A DNA stretch of 25,260 nt from Candidatus Micrarchaeum sp. (GTDB taxonomy: Archaea > SpSt-1190 > DYHY01): positions 1 through 25,260 of the forward strand of contig DYHY01000016.1 of the NCBI GenBank assembly GCA_020723935.1. The letters are read 5' to 3'. Below the pieces are notes generated by a model. It worked only from the letters and a program-made list of their open reading frames with translations, was not told the origin of the DNA and did no database searches. Positions 8,446 through 15,506 of this stretch are shown in pieces. Each line of letters opens with the position of its first letter. Within the stretch, counting starts at the first letter, position 1. A program made the position numbers and the translations under genes.

Positions 8446-8549
8446 GGGCATCCGGCCCAGGGCCGGCGCCTCAGAACTCGGTGCGCGCCATAGCTTAGAT
8501 AGGCGCGCATGGCCGGCGCAGCAGAACCACCGTTCGGGCCGTCGCCTGA
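8410..8549 (+). repeat. three tandem copies of the aIF2-beta 3' end (one live, two decayed)
   Basis: Copy 1 is the true gene end (CAG codon at 8419 to TAG 8445). Copy 2 (CAG at 8472 to TAG 8498) again encodes QNSVRAIA-stop, with five of eight sense codons changed, all synonymously. Copy 3 (CAG at 8522 to TGA 8549) encodes QN-T-VRAVA-stop once one extra C (8528-8531) is discounted. Copies 2 and 3 also share the preceding block 8456-8477 and 8506-8527 (18 of 22 bases identical) and both have one extra base just before the CAG. Unit lengths are 50-53 nt. This fills the gap before the convergent gene; no other gene is visible there. Confidence 0.8.
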
Positions 8550-8553
8550 TAAA

Positions 8554-9924
8554 TCACAATCCGAACCAGACCATCGCGGTCGAAACAAGGACGAGCACCG
8601 CCAGTAGTAGCACGGCTCCCGCCGCGAGGAGCAGGTACCCGTTCTGCGTGAGGGTCGCGAAGAACGCGAAAATCGCGAGGACGACGACGAGTGAGGCTAT
8701 CTGCGGGAGCGGGAACCATTTCTGCGTCATCTGGTAGACCGTGGCCCAGAGGCTCTTCTCGATCCTCACCTCCTCAGCCGGGAACTTGAAGGCGTCGTAC
8801 TTGTTCCCGAGGGCGTCCGTGTAGACGACCGTCCCCGCCGGAACGGCCACCTTCTCGCCGGAGACGACGGACACGGCCCTGAGCTTCTGCTCGCTCCCTC
8901 CCGGGATTTTGAGGGACGCGACGATGGAGGACGATTCAATCACGGGCGGGACCTCCTGCTGGAGGGAGACGGAAGCCTCCGCCGAGCCCGCGTTCCTGAG
9001 GATTATCTCCGTCTCCAGGACCGCCTGTATCGCGTTCCCCGCCTTCCTCCATTTTATCGTCTCGGTCCTCTTGGCCGAAAGCGCCGGCATCTGCATGAGG
9101 ACTGTGAGCGGCGCGGAATAGGAGCGCAGCCTCCCCGCATCCACCCAGGTGGCGGTGTAGTTGAATTCGGCGATGCCCTCGCTGAAGTTCCCTACCGACG
9201 GCGCGGTGACTGTCGCGAGGAGCCCGCCGGAATCGCCGGCGGCAAGGGTCTGCATCGAGGCGAGGACCTTCCCCGAGGAGAGCGTCCAGCCCGCGGGGAG
9301 CTTCAGCGAGAGCGCGACGGCGTCGGCCGAGAGGGCCCCTGCGTTCCTAGCAGTTATCCCGATCCTCAGCCTCGAGCCCGGGAGGGCGTAGGCCTGCACG
9401 GCCGCCTGCCCGTCTACCTCAAGGACGCTCACGCTCGTGTTGATGAGCGAGCGGCCGACGTAGTAGAAGCCGTCTATCTCGTTTGACGAGCGCGACTCGG
9501 AAAGGCCGTCCTGCGTTGTGTAGGAGATCCTGGCGGGGAGGAAGACGACCTTCTGGCCCGCCCCGACCGCGACGAGGTCGTATGTGAAGCTCAGGTTGCT
9601 CGTCGTGACGCCGATCATGCACGTGAGCGCGCCGGGGGAAAAGGCGCAGAAGGACGGATAGTTGAGGGCGGAGAACGCCTCGGGGACCGGATCGTCGAGC
9701 CTCTCGAGCTTGAGCTGCTCGGCGGAGGAGACGGAGACGCTCACGCGCACGCCCGACCCGAAATCCACTATCTTGTCGCCCGTGACGTTCTTTGCGACGC
9801 GCACGTCCGCCGCGCCGGCTAGGGGCAGGGCGAGGACGACGAGCGCCGCCGAGAGGACGGCGAGGAAGGTCAGGGCGCCGGAGAGGCGCGGCCCACTCCA
9901 AAGGGGCCAATTTCTCTCCACCAT
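8554..9924 (-). CDS. predicted secreted, membrane-anchored cell-surface protein (456 aa)
   Basis: I do not recognise a named family. A signal peptide or membrane anchor spans about residues 12-38 (hydrophobic run ending in LAGA). A large extracellular beta-rich region follows, with Asn glycosylation sequons (NVT, NLS, NTS, NFS, NYT) and repeated segments resembling CARDB/NEW3-type Ig-like modules (LRIGITARNAGALSADAVALSLKLPAGW; later TEIILRNAGSAEASVSLQQEVPP). Two hydrophobic segments close the C-terminus (SLVVVLAIFAFFATL and YLLLAAGAVLLLAVLVLV). This suggests a surface or S-layer-associated protein with a short cytoplasmic end. It is the only opposite-strand gene in the informational block, and its ATG lies exactly 30 nt from the shared TATA element centred at 9954. 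Confidence 0.82.
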   Translation of the reverse strand: MVERNWPLWSGPRLSGALTFLAVLSAALVVLALPLAGAADVRVAKNVTGDKIVDFGSGVRVSVSVSSAEQLKLERLDDPVPEAFSALNYPSFCAFSPGALTCMIGVTTSNLSFTYDLVAVGAGQKVVFLPARISYTTQDGLSESRSSNEIDGFYYVGRSLINTSVSVLEVDGQAAVQAYALPGSRLRIGITARNAGALSADAVALSLKLPAGWTLSSGKVLASMQTLAAGDSGGLLATVTAPSVGNFSEGIAEFNYTATWVDAGRLRSYSAPLTVLMQMPALSAKRTETIKWRKAGNAIQAVLETEIILRNAGSAEASVSLQQEVPPVIESSSIVASLKIPGGSEQKLRAVSVVSGEKVAVPAGTVVYTDALGNKYDAFKFPAEEVRIEKSLWATVYQMTQKWFPLPQIASLVVVLAIFAFFATLTQNGYLLLAAGAVLLLAVLVLVSTAMVWFGL

Positions 9925-9950
9925 AATGGCTTTAAACGGCTCCCCGGCGC

Positions 9951-9957
9951 TATATAT
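9951..9957. promoter_or_regulatory. symmetric TATATAT box shared by divergent genes
   Basis: TATATAT is centred at 9954, precisely midway between the minus-strand ATG (9924) and the plus-strand ATG (9984), 30 nt to each side, which is the usual TATA-to-start spacing in this window. A second A/T element, TTTAAA at 9931-9936, could drive the plus-strand gene with a leader that includes AGGAGG at 9967-9972. Confidence 0.6.
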
Positions 9958-9983
9958 CTATCTAAGAGGAGGCTCGCATAAAA

Positions 9984-10322
9984 ATGGCCCAAGAGGGATT
10001 CGTTTTCAAGCTCCATTCGCTCGAGGGGCACCTCGTCCTCGCGGCGGCGGATTCGTCCCTCGTCGGCGCCCCCCTGTTCAGGGAGAAAGGCGACATGCTG
10101 AAGGAACCCTTCACGCTCAAGGCGGGCTTCTACGGCGAGGCGGGCGGCAGCCCGGAGGATCTCAAGGAAGCCTTCTCCAAGGCGACTGTGGGGAACCTCG
10201 TCGGCAAGGATGTCATCGGGATCCTGGGCCTCACGGGCGATCCCAGCACCCTCTTCTTCTACGATTCCAAGGGGCGGACGGTCCCCCACCTGCAATCCAT
10301 CGTCCTTCCGGCGGAGGACTGA
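9984..10322 (+). CDS. DUF424 family protein
   Basis: Small archaeal protein of the DUF424 family, function not established. The family pattern is visible: an N-terminal strand (FVFKLHSLEGHLVLAAADSSLVG), a central F-R-E-K-G turn, then KAGFYGEAGGSPEDLKEAFSKATVGNLVGKDVIGI, corresponding to the family's FYGGE and A-x-x-x-NLVG segments. The 112 residues are typical. It is followed after 6 nt by the NMD3-like gene, so the two are co-transcribed; that pairing recurs in archaea and hints at a translation or ribosome link (inference). The start could be leaderless from the TATATAT box or, with AGGAGG 11 nt upstream, leadered from TTTAAA; the ATG is the same in both cases. Confidence 0.8.
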   Translation: MAQEGFVFKLHSLEGHLVLAAADSSLVGAPLFREKGDMLKEPFTLKAGFYGEAGGSPEDLKEAFSKATVGNLVGKDVIGILGLTGDPSTLFFYDSKGRTVPHLQSIVLPAED

Positions 10323-10328
10323 GCAGGG

Positions 10329-10880
10329 ATGCCGGGCGAGCCGTTCTGCTGCATCTGCGGGAAGACGGGCATCTTCCAGGAAAACATCTGCCCCGAATGC
10401 AGGGAGGCGGAGCTCTCGGAGGAGCTGCCAAAGGAGAAGGGCGACCGGGTACTTCGCTGCCGCTGGTGCAAGCGCATCTTCCGCCGCGGCGGGTGGAGGA
10501 AGGTGCCGGAAAACAAGACCTTCGAGTACAAGAACGCGAAATGCCCCGACTGCCACAAGAAAGATTCCCACCATTTCACGACGGTCCTGAAGTTCGTCGT
10601 CGAGGAGCTGACGCCCGAGAGGAAGGCGCTAGTGGAGGAGATGGCAAGGAAGGTCATCGCCGAGGAGAACTCGCGGGGGAAGGTGACGGCCCTCACGAGG
10701 CGGAACCCTGACAAGGCCGAATACTACTTCACCCACGTCTCGACCGCCCGCTCGATTGTCCGCCGCCTCGCGCGCGGGCAGCCCGTACAGACCCGCGAGG
10801 ATTCAAAGCTCATAGGCTACGAGCATTCCGAGGGCCACGGGAAATACAAGCGCTCCATTCTCGTGAAGTTTCTTTCCTGA
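10329..10880 (+). CDS. NMD3-like zinc-ribbon protein
   Basis: Archaeal relative of the N-terminal part of eukaryotic NMD3, the adaptor for large ribosomal subunit maturation and export. Two zinc ribbons are visible: C7-x2-C10 with C21-x2-C24, and C44-x2-C47 with C72-x2-C75. A helical/basic region follows (about 85-183) ending in GHGKYKRSILVKFLS. At 183 residues it is much shorter than eukaryotic NMD3 and lacks its export-signal tail, as expected in a cell without a nucleus. It is the second gene of the DUF424 operon (6-nt gap, with CAGGG just upstream of the ATG). Role in archaeal ribosome assembly or recycling is inferred from the family. Confidence 0.8.
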   Translation: MPGEPFCCICGKTGIFQENICPECREAELSEELPKEKGDRVLRCRWCKRIFRRGGWRKVPENKTFEYKNAKCPDCHKKDSHHFTTVLKFVVEELTPERKALVEEMARKVIAEENSRGKVTALTRRNPDKAEYYFTHVSTARSIVRRLARGQPVQTREDSKLIGYEHSEGHGKYKRSILVKFLS

Positions 10881-10908
10881 AAGCCTTCCGGGGGCCGAGC
10901 CGGGAACC

Positions 10909-10916
10909 TTTAAAAG
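10909..10916 (+). promoter_or_regulatory. TATA box of the aIF1A-RIO1-KH-topo VI operon
   Basis: TTTAAAAG is centred 28 nt before ATG 10940. It is the last clear TATA box before the closely packed genes that run to 15432. Confidence 0.65.
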
Positions 10917-10939
10917 AGGCCTTTGCGCCCCCTCCCGCA

Positions 10940-11266
10940 ATGGCAGAAAGGAAGTTTCGCCCTCCACTCACGCTAAGCGAGGAGATCGCGCGCGTCCAGC
11001 TCCCGGTCGGAAACGAGACGTACGGCATAGTCGAGCAGCGCCTCGGGTACAGCAAGATGTACGTTAGGTGCCTAGACAACAAGATACGCCTCGGGAGGAT
11101 CCCGGGCAAATACGCAAGGCGCCTCTGGATACGCGAGGGCGACCTCGTCCTCCTGAAGCCCTGGCCAGTCCAGGCCGACGAGAAGTGCGACCTCATCTAC
11201 CGCTACAGCAACGCCCAGTGGGACTGGCTCGTGAAGAAGAGCAAGGTCCCGGCCGACTTCAGGTGA
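10940..11266 (+). CDS. Translation initiation factor aIF1A
   Basis: Archaeal homologue of eIF1A, an OB-fold (S1-like) protein that occupies the ribosomal A site during initiation. The OB core is clear: RVQLPVGNETYGIVEQRLGYSKMYVRCLDNKIRLGRIPGK, split by the expected YSKM/VRCLD strands, then WIREGDLVLLKPW and the helical end SNAQWDWLVKK. The 108 residues are typical. It has a good TATA box at leaderless spacing and appears to head the operon with RIO1, KH and topo VI genes. The aIF1A-RIO1-KH order is widely conserved in archaea. Confidence 0.97.
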   Translation: MAERKFRPPLTLSEEIARVQLPVGNETYGIVEQRLGYSKMYVRCLDNKIRLGRIPGKYARRLWIREGDLVLLKPWPVQADEKCDLIYRYSNAQWDWLVKKSKVPADFR

Positions 11267-11285
11267 GCTGAAAGAAGCGCCCAAC

Positions 11286-12116
11286 ATGGCCGGCGGGGAA
11301 GAGAATGTCGAAGGCGAGAAGGACGAGGAAATAACCGGGGAGCGCTGGGACGACGAGGAGGAGGCCCAGCCGCCGAAGCGGGGCCCCCGCAAGATCCGCC
11401 AGGTGGACAAGAACTTCCAGGACGTCTTCGGCAAGAGCACCCTCCTTATCCTGCACAAGCTCATGGCCGCGGGCCACTTCGCCAAGTTGAATGGCGAGTT
11501 CAACAGCGGCAAGGAGGGGAACATCTACGCTGGCGAGGATTCCAACGGCCGCCTCGTCGCGGTGAAGATCTACCGGATAGACACCTCCGACTTCAAGAAC
11601 ATGCTCCCGTACATCAAGGGCGACGAGCGCTTCGAGAACATAGGAAAGAGCAAGCGCGACATCGTCCTCGCCTGGACGAAGAAGGAATATTCCAACCTCG
11701 TGAAGCTCGAGGACGCGGGCGTCAGTGTCCCGCACCCGATAGCCTTCATGGAGAACGTCCTCGTCTTCGAGCTCGTGACGGACGGCGATTCCATCTCCCC
11801 GCAGCTCAAGAAGGTGGGCTCCGGCCTGAAGGACCCCGCCGGCTTCTTCAAGAAGGTCGTCGAGAACATGCGCCGCATCCACAAGGCGGGCCTGGTCCAC
11901 TCCGACCTCTCCGAATACAACATCCTCGTGAAGGGCAGGAAGCCCGTGATAATAGACTGCGCGCAGGCGGTGCTCCTCACTCATCCGTCCGCGATGGAAT
12001 TCCTGGCGCGCGACTGCGAGAACGTCGCGGGTTATTTCTCCAGGAAACTCAGGGTGAAAGCCGCTCCCGATGACGTTTTAAAGCGCGTTACGGACGGTGC
12101 CGAGGAGAAGAAATGA
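11286..12116 (+). CDS. rio1: RIO1-type serine protein kinase
   Basis: Atypical protein kinase/ATPase of the RIO1 family, which acts in late small-subunit ribosome maturation. After an acidic head, the ATP-binding loop reads SGKEGNIYAG (about residues 73-82, where the family has STGKEANVYHA). The catalytic Lys is in VAVKIY (about 93). The catalytic loop is HSDLSEYN (His205, Asp207, Asn212), and the metal-binding Asp is D224 in IIDCAQAV. The 276 residues are normal. It starts 19 nt after aIF1A and ends in an ATGA overlap with the KH gene, so translation is probably coupled. Its partner in ribosome assembly, the KH protein, is the next gene. Confidence 0.96.
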   Translation: MAGGEENVEGEKDEEITGERWDDEEEAQPPKRGPRKIRQVDKNFQDVFGKSTLLILHKLMAAGHFAKLNGEFNSGKEGNIYAGEDSNGRLVAVKIYRIDTSDFKNMLPYIKGDERFENIGKSKRDIVLAWTKKEYSNLVKLEDAGVSVPHPIAFMENVLVFELVTDGDSISPQLKKVGSGLKDPAGFFKKVVENMRRIHKAGLVHSDLSEYNILVKGRKPVIIDCAQAVLLTHPSAMEFLARDCENVAGYFSRKLRVKAAPDDVLKRVTDGAEEKK

Positions 12117-12652
12117 CATCCTTCCTCTCGATCCCCAAGGAGCGCGTCGCCATACTCGTGGGAACGGAGGGGCGGACGAAGCGCATGATAGAATCCCGGT
12201 GCCAGATAGACATGGAGATATCGCGCGACGGCCAGGTCTCCATCCAGGAGAAGAAGGCGGGCGACCCGTTCCTCGCCTACCGCGCCCGCGACGTCGTCAA
12301 GGCGATAGGCCGCGGCTTCGCCCCGGAGAAGGCGCTCGAGCTCCTAGAGGACGGGATATCCTTCTTCCTAGTGGACCTCGAGGAGTTCTCCAAGAATGAG
12401 AAGACGCTCATGCGCCTGCGTAGCCGGCTGATAGGCGAAGGGGGCAAGTGCAGACGCGTTTTCGAGGAGACGCTAGGGATATATATGTCGGTCTACGGCG
12501 ACACGGTCGGCGTGATAGGGCCCGACGACGCGGTCGCCATCGCGAGGGGGGGCATCGAGAGGCTCCTAGGGGGCGCGATGCACGCCACGGTGTACAAACT
12601 CATAGAGAGGAAGAAAAGGGAAGTGTCGTTTGACATATGGCGACGGGAGTGA
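12113..12652 (+). CDS. KH-domain ribosome-assembly protein (Dim2/Pno1-like)
   Basis: Archaeal relative of Dim2/Pno1, an RNA-binding factor at the 3' end of small-subunit rRNA. Two KH domains are visible: the first with the GxxG-type loop GTEGRTKRMIE (about residues 18-28), the second with GEGGKCRRVFEETLGIYMSVYG (about 105-126), followed by IARGGIERLLGGAMHATVY. The 179 residues fit. Its ATG overlaps the RIO1 stop by 4 nt, and its own stop lies 16 nt inside the topo VI-B gene. The RIO1-KH pairing reflects a shared role in small-subunit biogenesis. Confidence 0.94.
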   Translation: MTSFLSIPKERVAILVGTEGRTKRMIESRCQIDMEISRDGQVSIQEKKAGDPFLAYRARDVVKAIGRGFAPEKALELLEDGISFFLVDLEEFSKNEKTLMRLRSRLIGEGGKCRRVFEETLGIYMSVYGDTVGVIGPDDAVAIARGGIERLLGGAMHATVYKLIERKKREVSFDIWRRE

Positions 12653-14343
12653 CCCCGCCGGCGGAGAGGATCACGGACAACACCGCGGAGTTCAACTCCG
12701 AGGACTTCTTCAAGAAGACTTACCGCGAGTCCAACGTCGCCGAGTTCTTCAGGCGGAACCTGCACATGCTCGGCTACGCGGGTCCCCTGAGGAACCTCAC
12801 GACGATAGTGCACGAGTTCGTGACGAACGCCTTGGACGCCTGCGAGGAGGGGAACATCCTCCCTGAGGTGACGGTCGAGCTCCAGGAGATAGGCGAGCGC
12901 GACTTCATGGTCTCCGTCCAGGACAACGGCACCGGGATGCCGGAAAGCTACATCCCCAAGCTCCTGGGGAAGATGCTTGCGGGGACGAAGTTCCACCGCT
13001 ACATCCAGTCCAGGGGCCAGCAGGGGATAGGGGCCGCGGGCGCGATAATGTTCGCGCACATGACGACGGGCCAGCCGATAAAGATCGTGACGTCCGGCGG
13101 CAACGGGACGATCCTCACGGCCGTCATGGACATCGACATCAAGAAGAACGAGCCGGTCATCTTCGAGCTCCAGAAGGCCAAGGGCAAGTGGCGCGGGACC
13201 AAAATCATCGCCCACTACAAGGACGTCCTCTACCAAAAGTCCGAGCAGGGCGTGACCGAGTACCTCAGGAGGACCGCGATGGCGAACCCCCACGCGAAGA
13301 TCGTCCTCAAGGAGCCCGACGGGAACATCGTCACGTTCGACAAGAGCGCGAAGAAGATCCCGCCCAAGCCCGTCGAGATGCAGCAGCACCCGCTGGGCAT
13401 AACCGCCGACGACCTCAGGGGCCTCGCCGCCAACACCGAAGCTAGGAAGCTTGGCACGTTCCTCTCTGCCTCCCTCTCGCGCGTCTCCTCAGCGAAGGCG
13501 GAGGAGATAGCGAAGCTGTGCCCCGGCGTGAACTTCGCGATGGATCCCAAGGAGATGACGCACCTGCAGGCCGAGACGATAATCAAGGCCTTCAAGCAGG
13601 TGAAGTTCATCGCCCCCGCGACCGAGGGCCTCGTCCCCATAGGCGAGGACCAGGTGGCGGAGAGCCTCAAGAACCTCCTCAAGCCGAATTTCTACTCGGT
13701 GGTCACCCGGCCCCCCGCCATCTACCGTGGAGGCATCCCGTTCCAGATAGAGGTGGGCTTGGCGTACGAGGGCGGGGCGGGGAAGATTGCGACCCTCAAG
13801 CAGGACGGCTTCACCGTGACCGCCCGGGTCGCCGAGATCATGCGCTTCACCAACAGAGTCCCCCTTCTCTTCGACGCCGGCGGGTGCGCGATAACGCAGG
13901 CCGTGAAGAGCGTCGAGTGGAAGCGCTACCACATATCCGACTTCGAGAACTCGCCGATGACGGTCGTCGTGAACTTCATCTCGCCGCACGTGCCCTACAC
14001 GTCCGCGGGCAAGCAGGCACTCTCCGACGACGAGGACATAATACAGGAGCTGCGCTTCGCGCTGATGGACGCAGGGAGGAAGCTCAAGAGCCACCTTTCG
14101 GGGATAAGGCGCGAGCAGGCGCGCACGAGGCGAAACGAGCTCTTCAACAAGTACATCCCGGAGATCTCCCGCAGCCTGTCCAAGATAACGAAGGCCAGCG
14201 AGCCGGACATCAGAGGCCGCCTCCAGAAGATAGTCAACGCCAAGCTCAAGAAAGGCGACATCGAGGGCGAAGAGGAGCTCGAAGCCGAGGCTTCCGGCCC
14301 GAAGAGGAAGCCTTCTGACGAGAACGGGCCGGGGGAGGACTAG
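12637..14343 (+). CDS. top6B: DNA topoisomerase VI subunit B
   Basis: ATPase subunit of the type IIB topoisomerase that relaxes and decatenates DNA. The GHKL (Bergerat) fold shows HEFVTNALDACEE (N-box, about residue 59), DNGTGMP (96-102) and the SRGQQGIGAAGA lid (about 125-136). An H2TH-like region (about 235-310) and a transducer domain with the switch-Lys region AGKQALS follow. The C-terminal tail is short, charged and probably disordered. The 568 residues are normal. ATG 12637 lies within the end of the KH gene (16-nt overlap) and subunit A starts 9 nt after the stop, so expression of A and B is coupled. Confidence 0.98.
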   Translation: MATGVTPPAERITDNTAEFNSEDFFKKTYRESNVAEFFRRNLHMLGYAGPLRNLTTIVHEFVTNALDACEEGNILPEVTVELQEIGERDFMVSVQDNGTGMPESYIPKLLGKMLAGTKFHRYIQSRGQQGIGAAGAIMFAHMTTGQPIKIVTSGGNGTILTAVMDIDIKKNEPVIFELQKAKGKWRGTKIIAHYKDVLYQKSEQGVTEYLRRTAMANPHAKIVLKEPDGNIVTFDKSAKKIPPKPVEMQQHPLGITADDLRGLAANTEARKLGTFLSASLSRVSSAKAEEIAKLCPGVNFAMDPKEMTHLQAETIIKAFKQVKFIAPATEGLVPIGEDQVAESLKNLLKPNFYSVVTRPPAIYRGGIPFQIEVGLAYEGGAGKIATLKQDGFTVTARVAEIMRFTNRVPLLFDAGGCAITQAVKSVEWKRYHISDFENSPMTVVVNFISPHVPYTSAGKQALSDDEDIIQELRFALMDAGRKLKSHLSGIRREQARTRRNELFNKYIPEISRSLSKITKASEPDIRGRLQKIVNAKLKKGDIEGEEELEAEASGPKRKPSDENGPGED

Positions 14344-14352
14344 ACTAGGAAC

Positions 14353-15432
14353 ATGGCCAGGAAGGAGATCCAGGACAAGCTTCTCAGGCTCGGGACCGAC
14401 GTCGTCGGCCAGATAAAGAAGGGTGACAACCCCTACGTGTCGATCCCCGTGCGGGCGCTCTCGAACGTGAAGTTCAGCGAATCCAAGAAGACGCTCTCCC
14501 TGGGGACCCAGGAATCGAAGCGCTACTTCGTGAACGTCGCGCACGCGAGGAAGTTCATGCAGACCCTGCTCGTAACATCCTTCTGCAAGGACCTCGTCGA
14601 GCACGACATCCACGCGTCGATCAGGGAGGCGTACTACTCGCTCAAGAGGAACATCGCGGACACCCACGAGAACACCTTCGAGGAGCAGGGGGAGAGCGAT
14701 CCGATAATAGTCGACCTGGAGGTCATGCTCGACATCCTCCGAGAGCAGCTGCACCTCAACGCCGACCGCTCGGGCGTCGCGGCGGGGAAGGTGACGGTGG
14801 AGGACCGGGGCGACATCATCGACTGGTCAAAGCTTGGCAGCGGCGGCTGGTCGATTCCCAGCAACGTTGAGGACATCAGGTTCAGGAAGATAGACGCGAA
14901 GTTCGTCCTGGTCGTCGAGAAGAACGCGACGTTCGATCGACTGAACGAGGACAAGTTCTGGGCCAAGCACGACTGCGTCCTGATCGGCACGCACGGCCAG
15001 GCGGCGCGCGGGACCAAGAGGCTGATACACAACATCCATCTCCAGTCCAAGCTCCCCGTCTACGTCTTCACGGACGCGGACGCCTACGGGTACTATATCT
15101 ACTCCGTCATCAAGAGCGGGTCGATCAACCTCGCGCACGCCTCCGAGGAGTTCGCGACGCCGTCTGCCAAGTTCATAGGCCTCACGATGGCAGACATCGA
15201 GAACTTCGGCCTGCAGAAGTACACGATACGCGCGACGGACCAGGACATCAAGCGCGCCCGCGAGATGCTGAAATACCCCTGGTTCGGCGCCAAGGAGTGG
15301 CAGGCCGAGCTCAAGCTCATGATAGAGCGCAAGATCAAGGCCGAGCAGGAGGCTCTCGCCAGCCGCCACCTCAAGTTCGTCTCCGAGGAGTACCTCCCGC
15401 AGAAGATCAAGAAGAAGGAATTTCTCCCCTAG
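14353..15432 (+). CDS. top6A: DNA topoisomerase VI subunit A
   Basis: DNA-cleaving subunit of topoisomerase VI, homologous to Spo11. The 5Y-CAP winged-helix domain holds the catalytic Tyr in REAYYSLKR (Tyr94/95). The TOPRIM domain has its Glu in LVVEKNATFDRL (about 189) and the DxD motif in FTDADAYGYYIY (about 240-242). The 359 residues are full length. It is the last gene of the run starting at 10940; the next gene on the strand has its own TATA box. Present intact with subunit B, so the enzyme should be functional. Confidence 0.98.
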   Translation: MARKEIQDKLLRLGTDVVGQIKKGDNPYVSIPVRALSNVKFSESKKTLSLGTQESKRYFVNVAHARKFMQTLLVTSFCKDLVEHDIHASIREAYYSLKRNIADTHENTFEEQGESDPIIVDLEVMLDILREQLHLNADRSGVAAGKVTVEDRGDIIDWSKLGSGGWSIPSNVEDIRFRKIDAKFVLVVEKNATFDRLNEDKFWAKHDCVLIGTHGQAARGTKRLIHNIHLQSKLPVYVFTDADAYGYYIYSVIKSGSINLAHASEEFATPSAKFIGLTMADIENFGLQKYTIRATDQDIKRAREMLKYPWFGAKEWQAELKLMIERKIKAEQEALASRHLKFVSEEYLPQKIKKKEFLP

Positions 15433-15473
15433 GGGAATCCTCTGCGGATGATTGCCGTGCAAGCCCGCAACAG

Positions 15474-15480
15474 TAAAAAG
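15474..15480 (+). promoter_or_regulatory. TATA box of the second GT-C-like gene
   Basis: TAAAAAG is centred 30 nt before ATG 15507, in the gap after topo VI-A. Confidence 0.55.
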
Positions 15481-15506
15481 GGGCCCTGGCGCCCAAGCTT
15501 CCGCAG

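Noticed and set aside
13489-14754. 421-codon open frame antisense to topo VI genes
   Set aside because: Spans two real genes on the other strand and mirrors their third-position GC bias; not a protein-like sequence.
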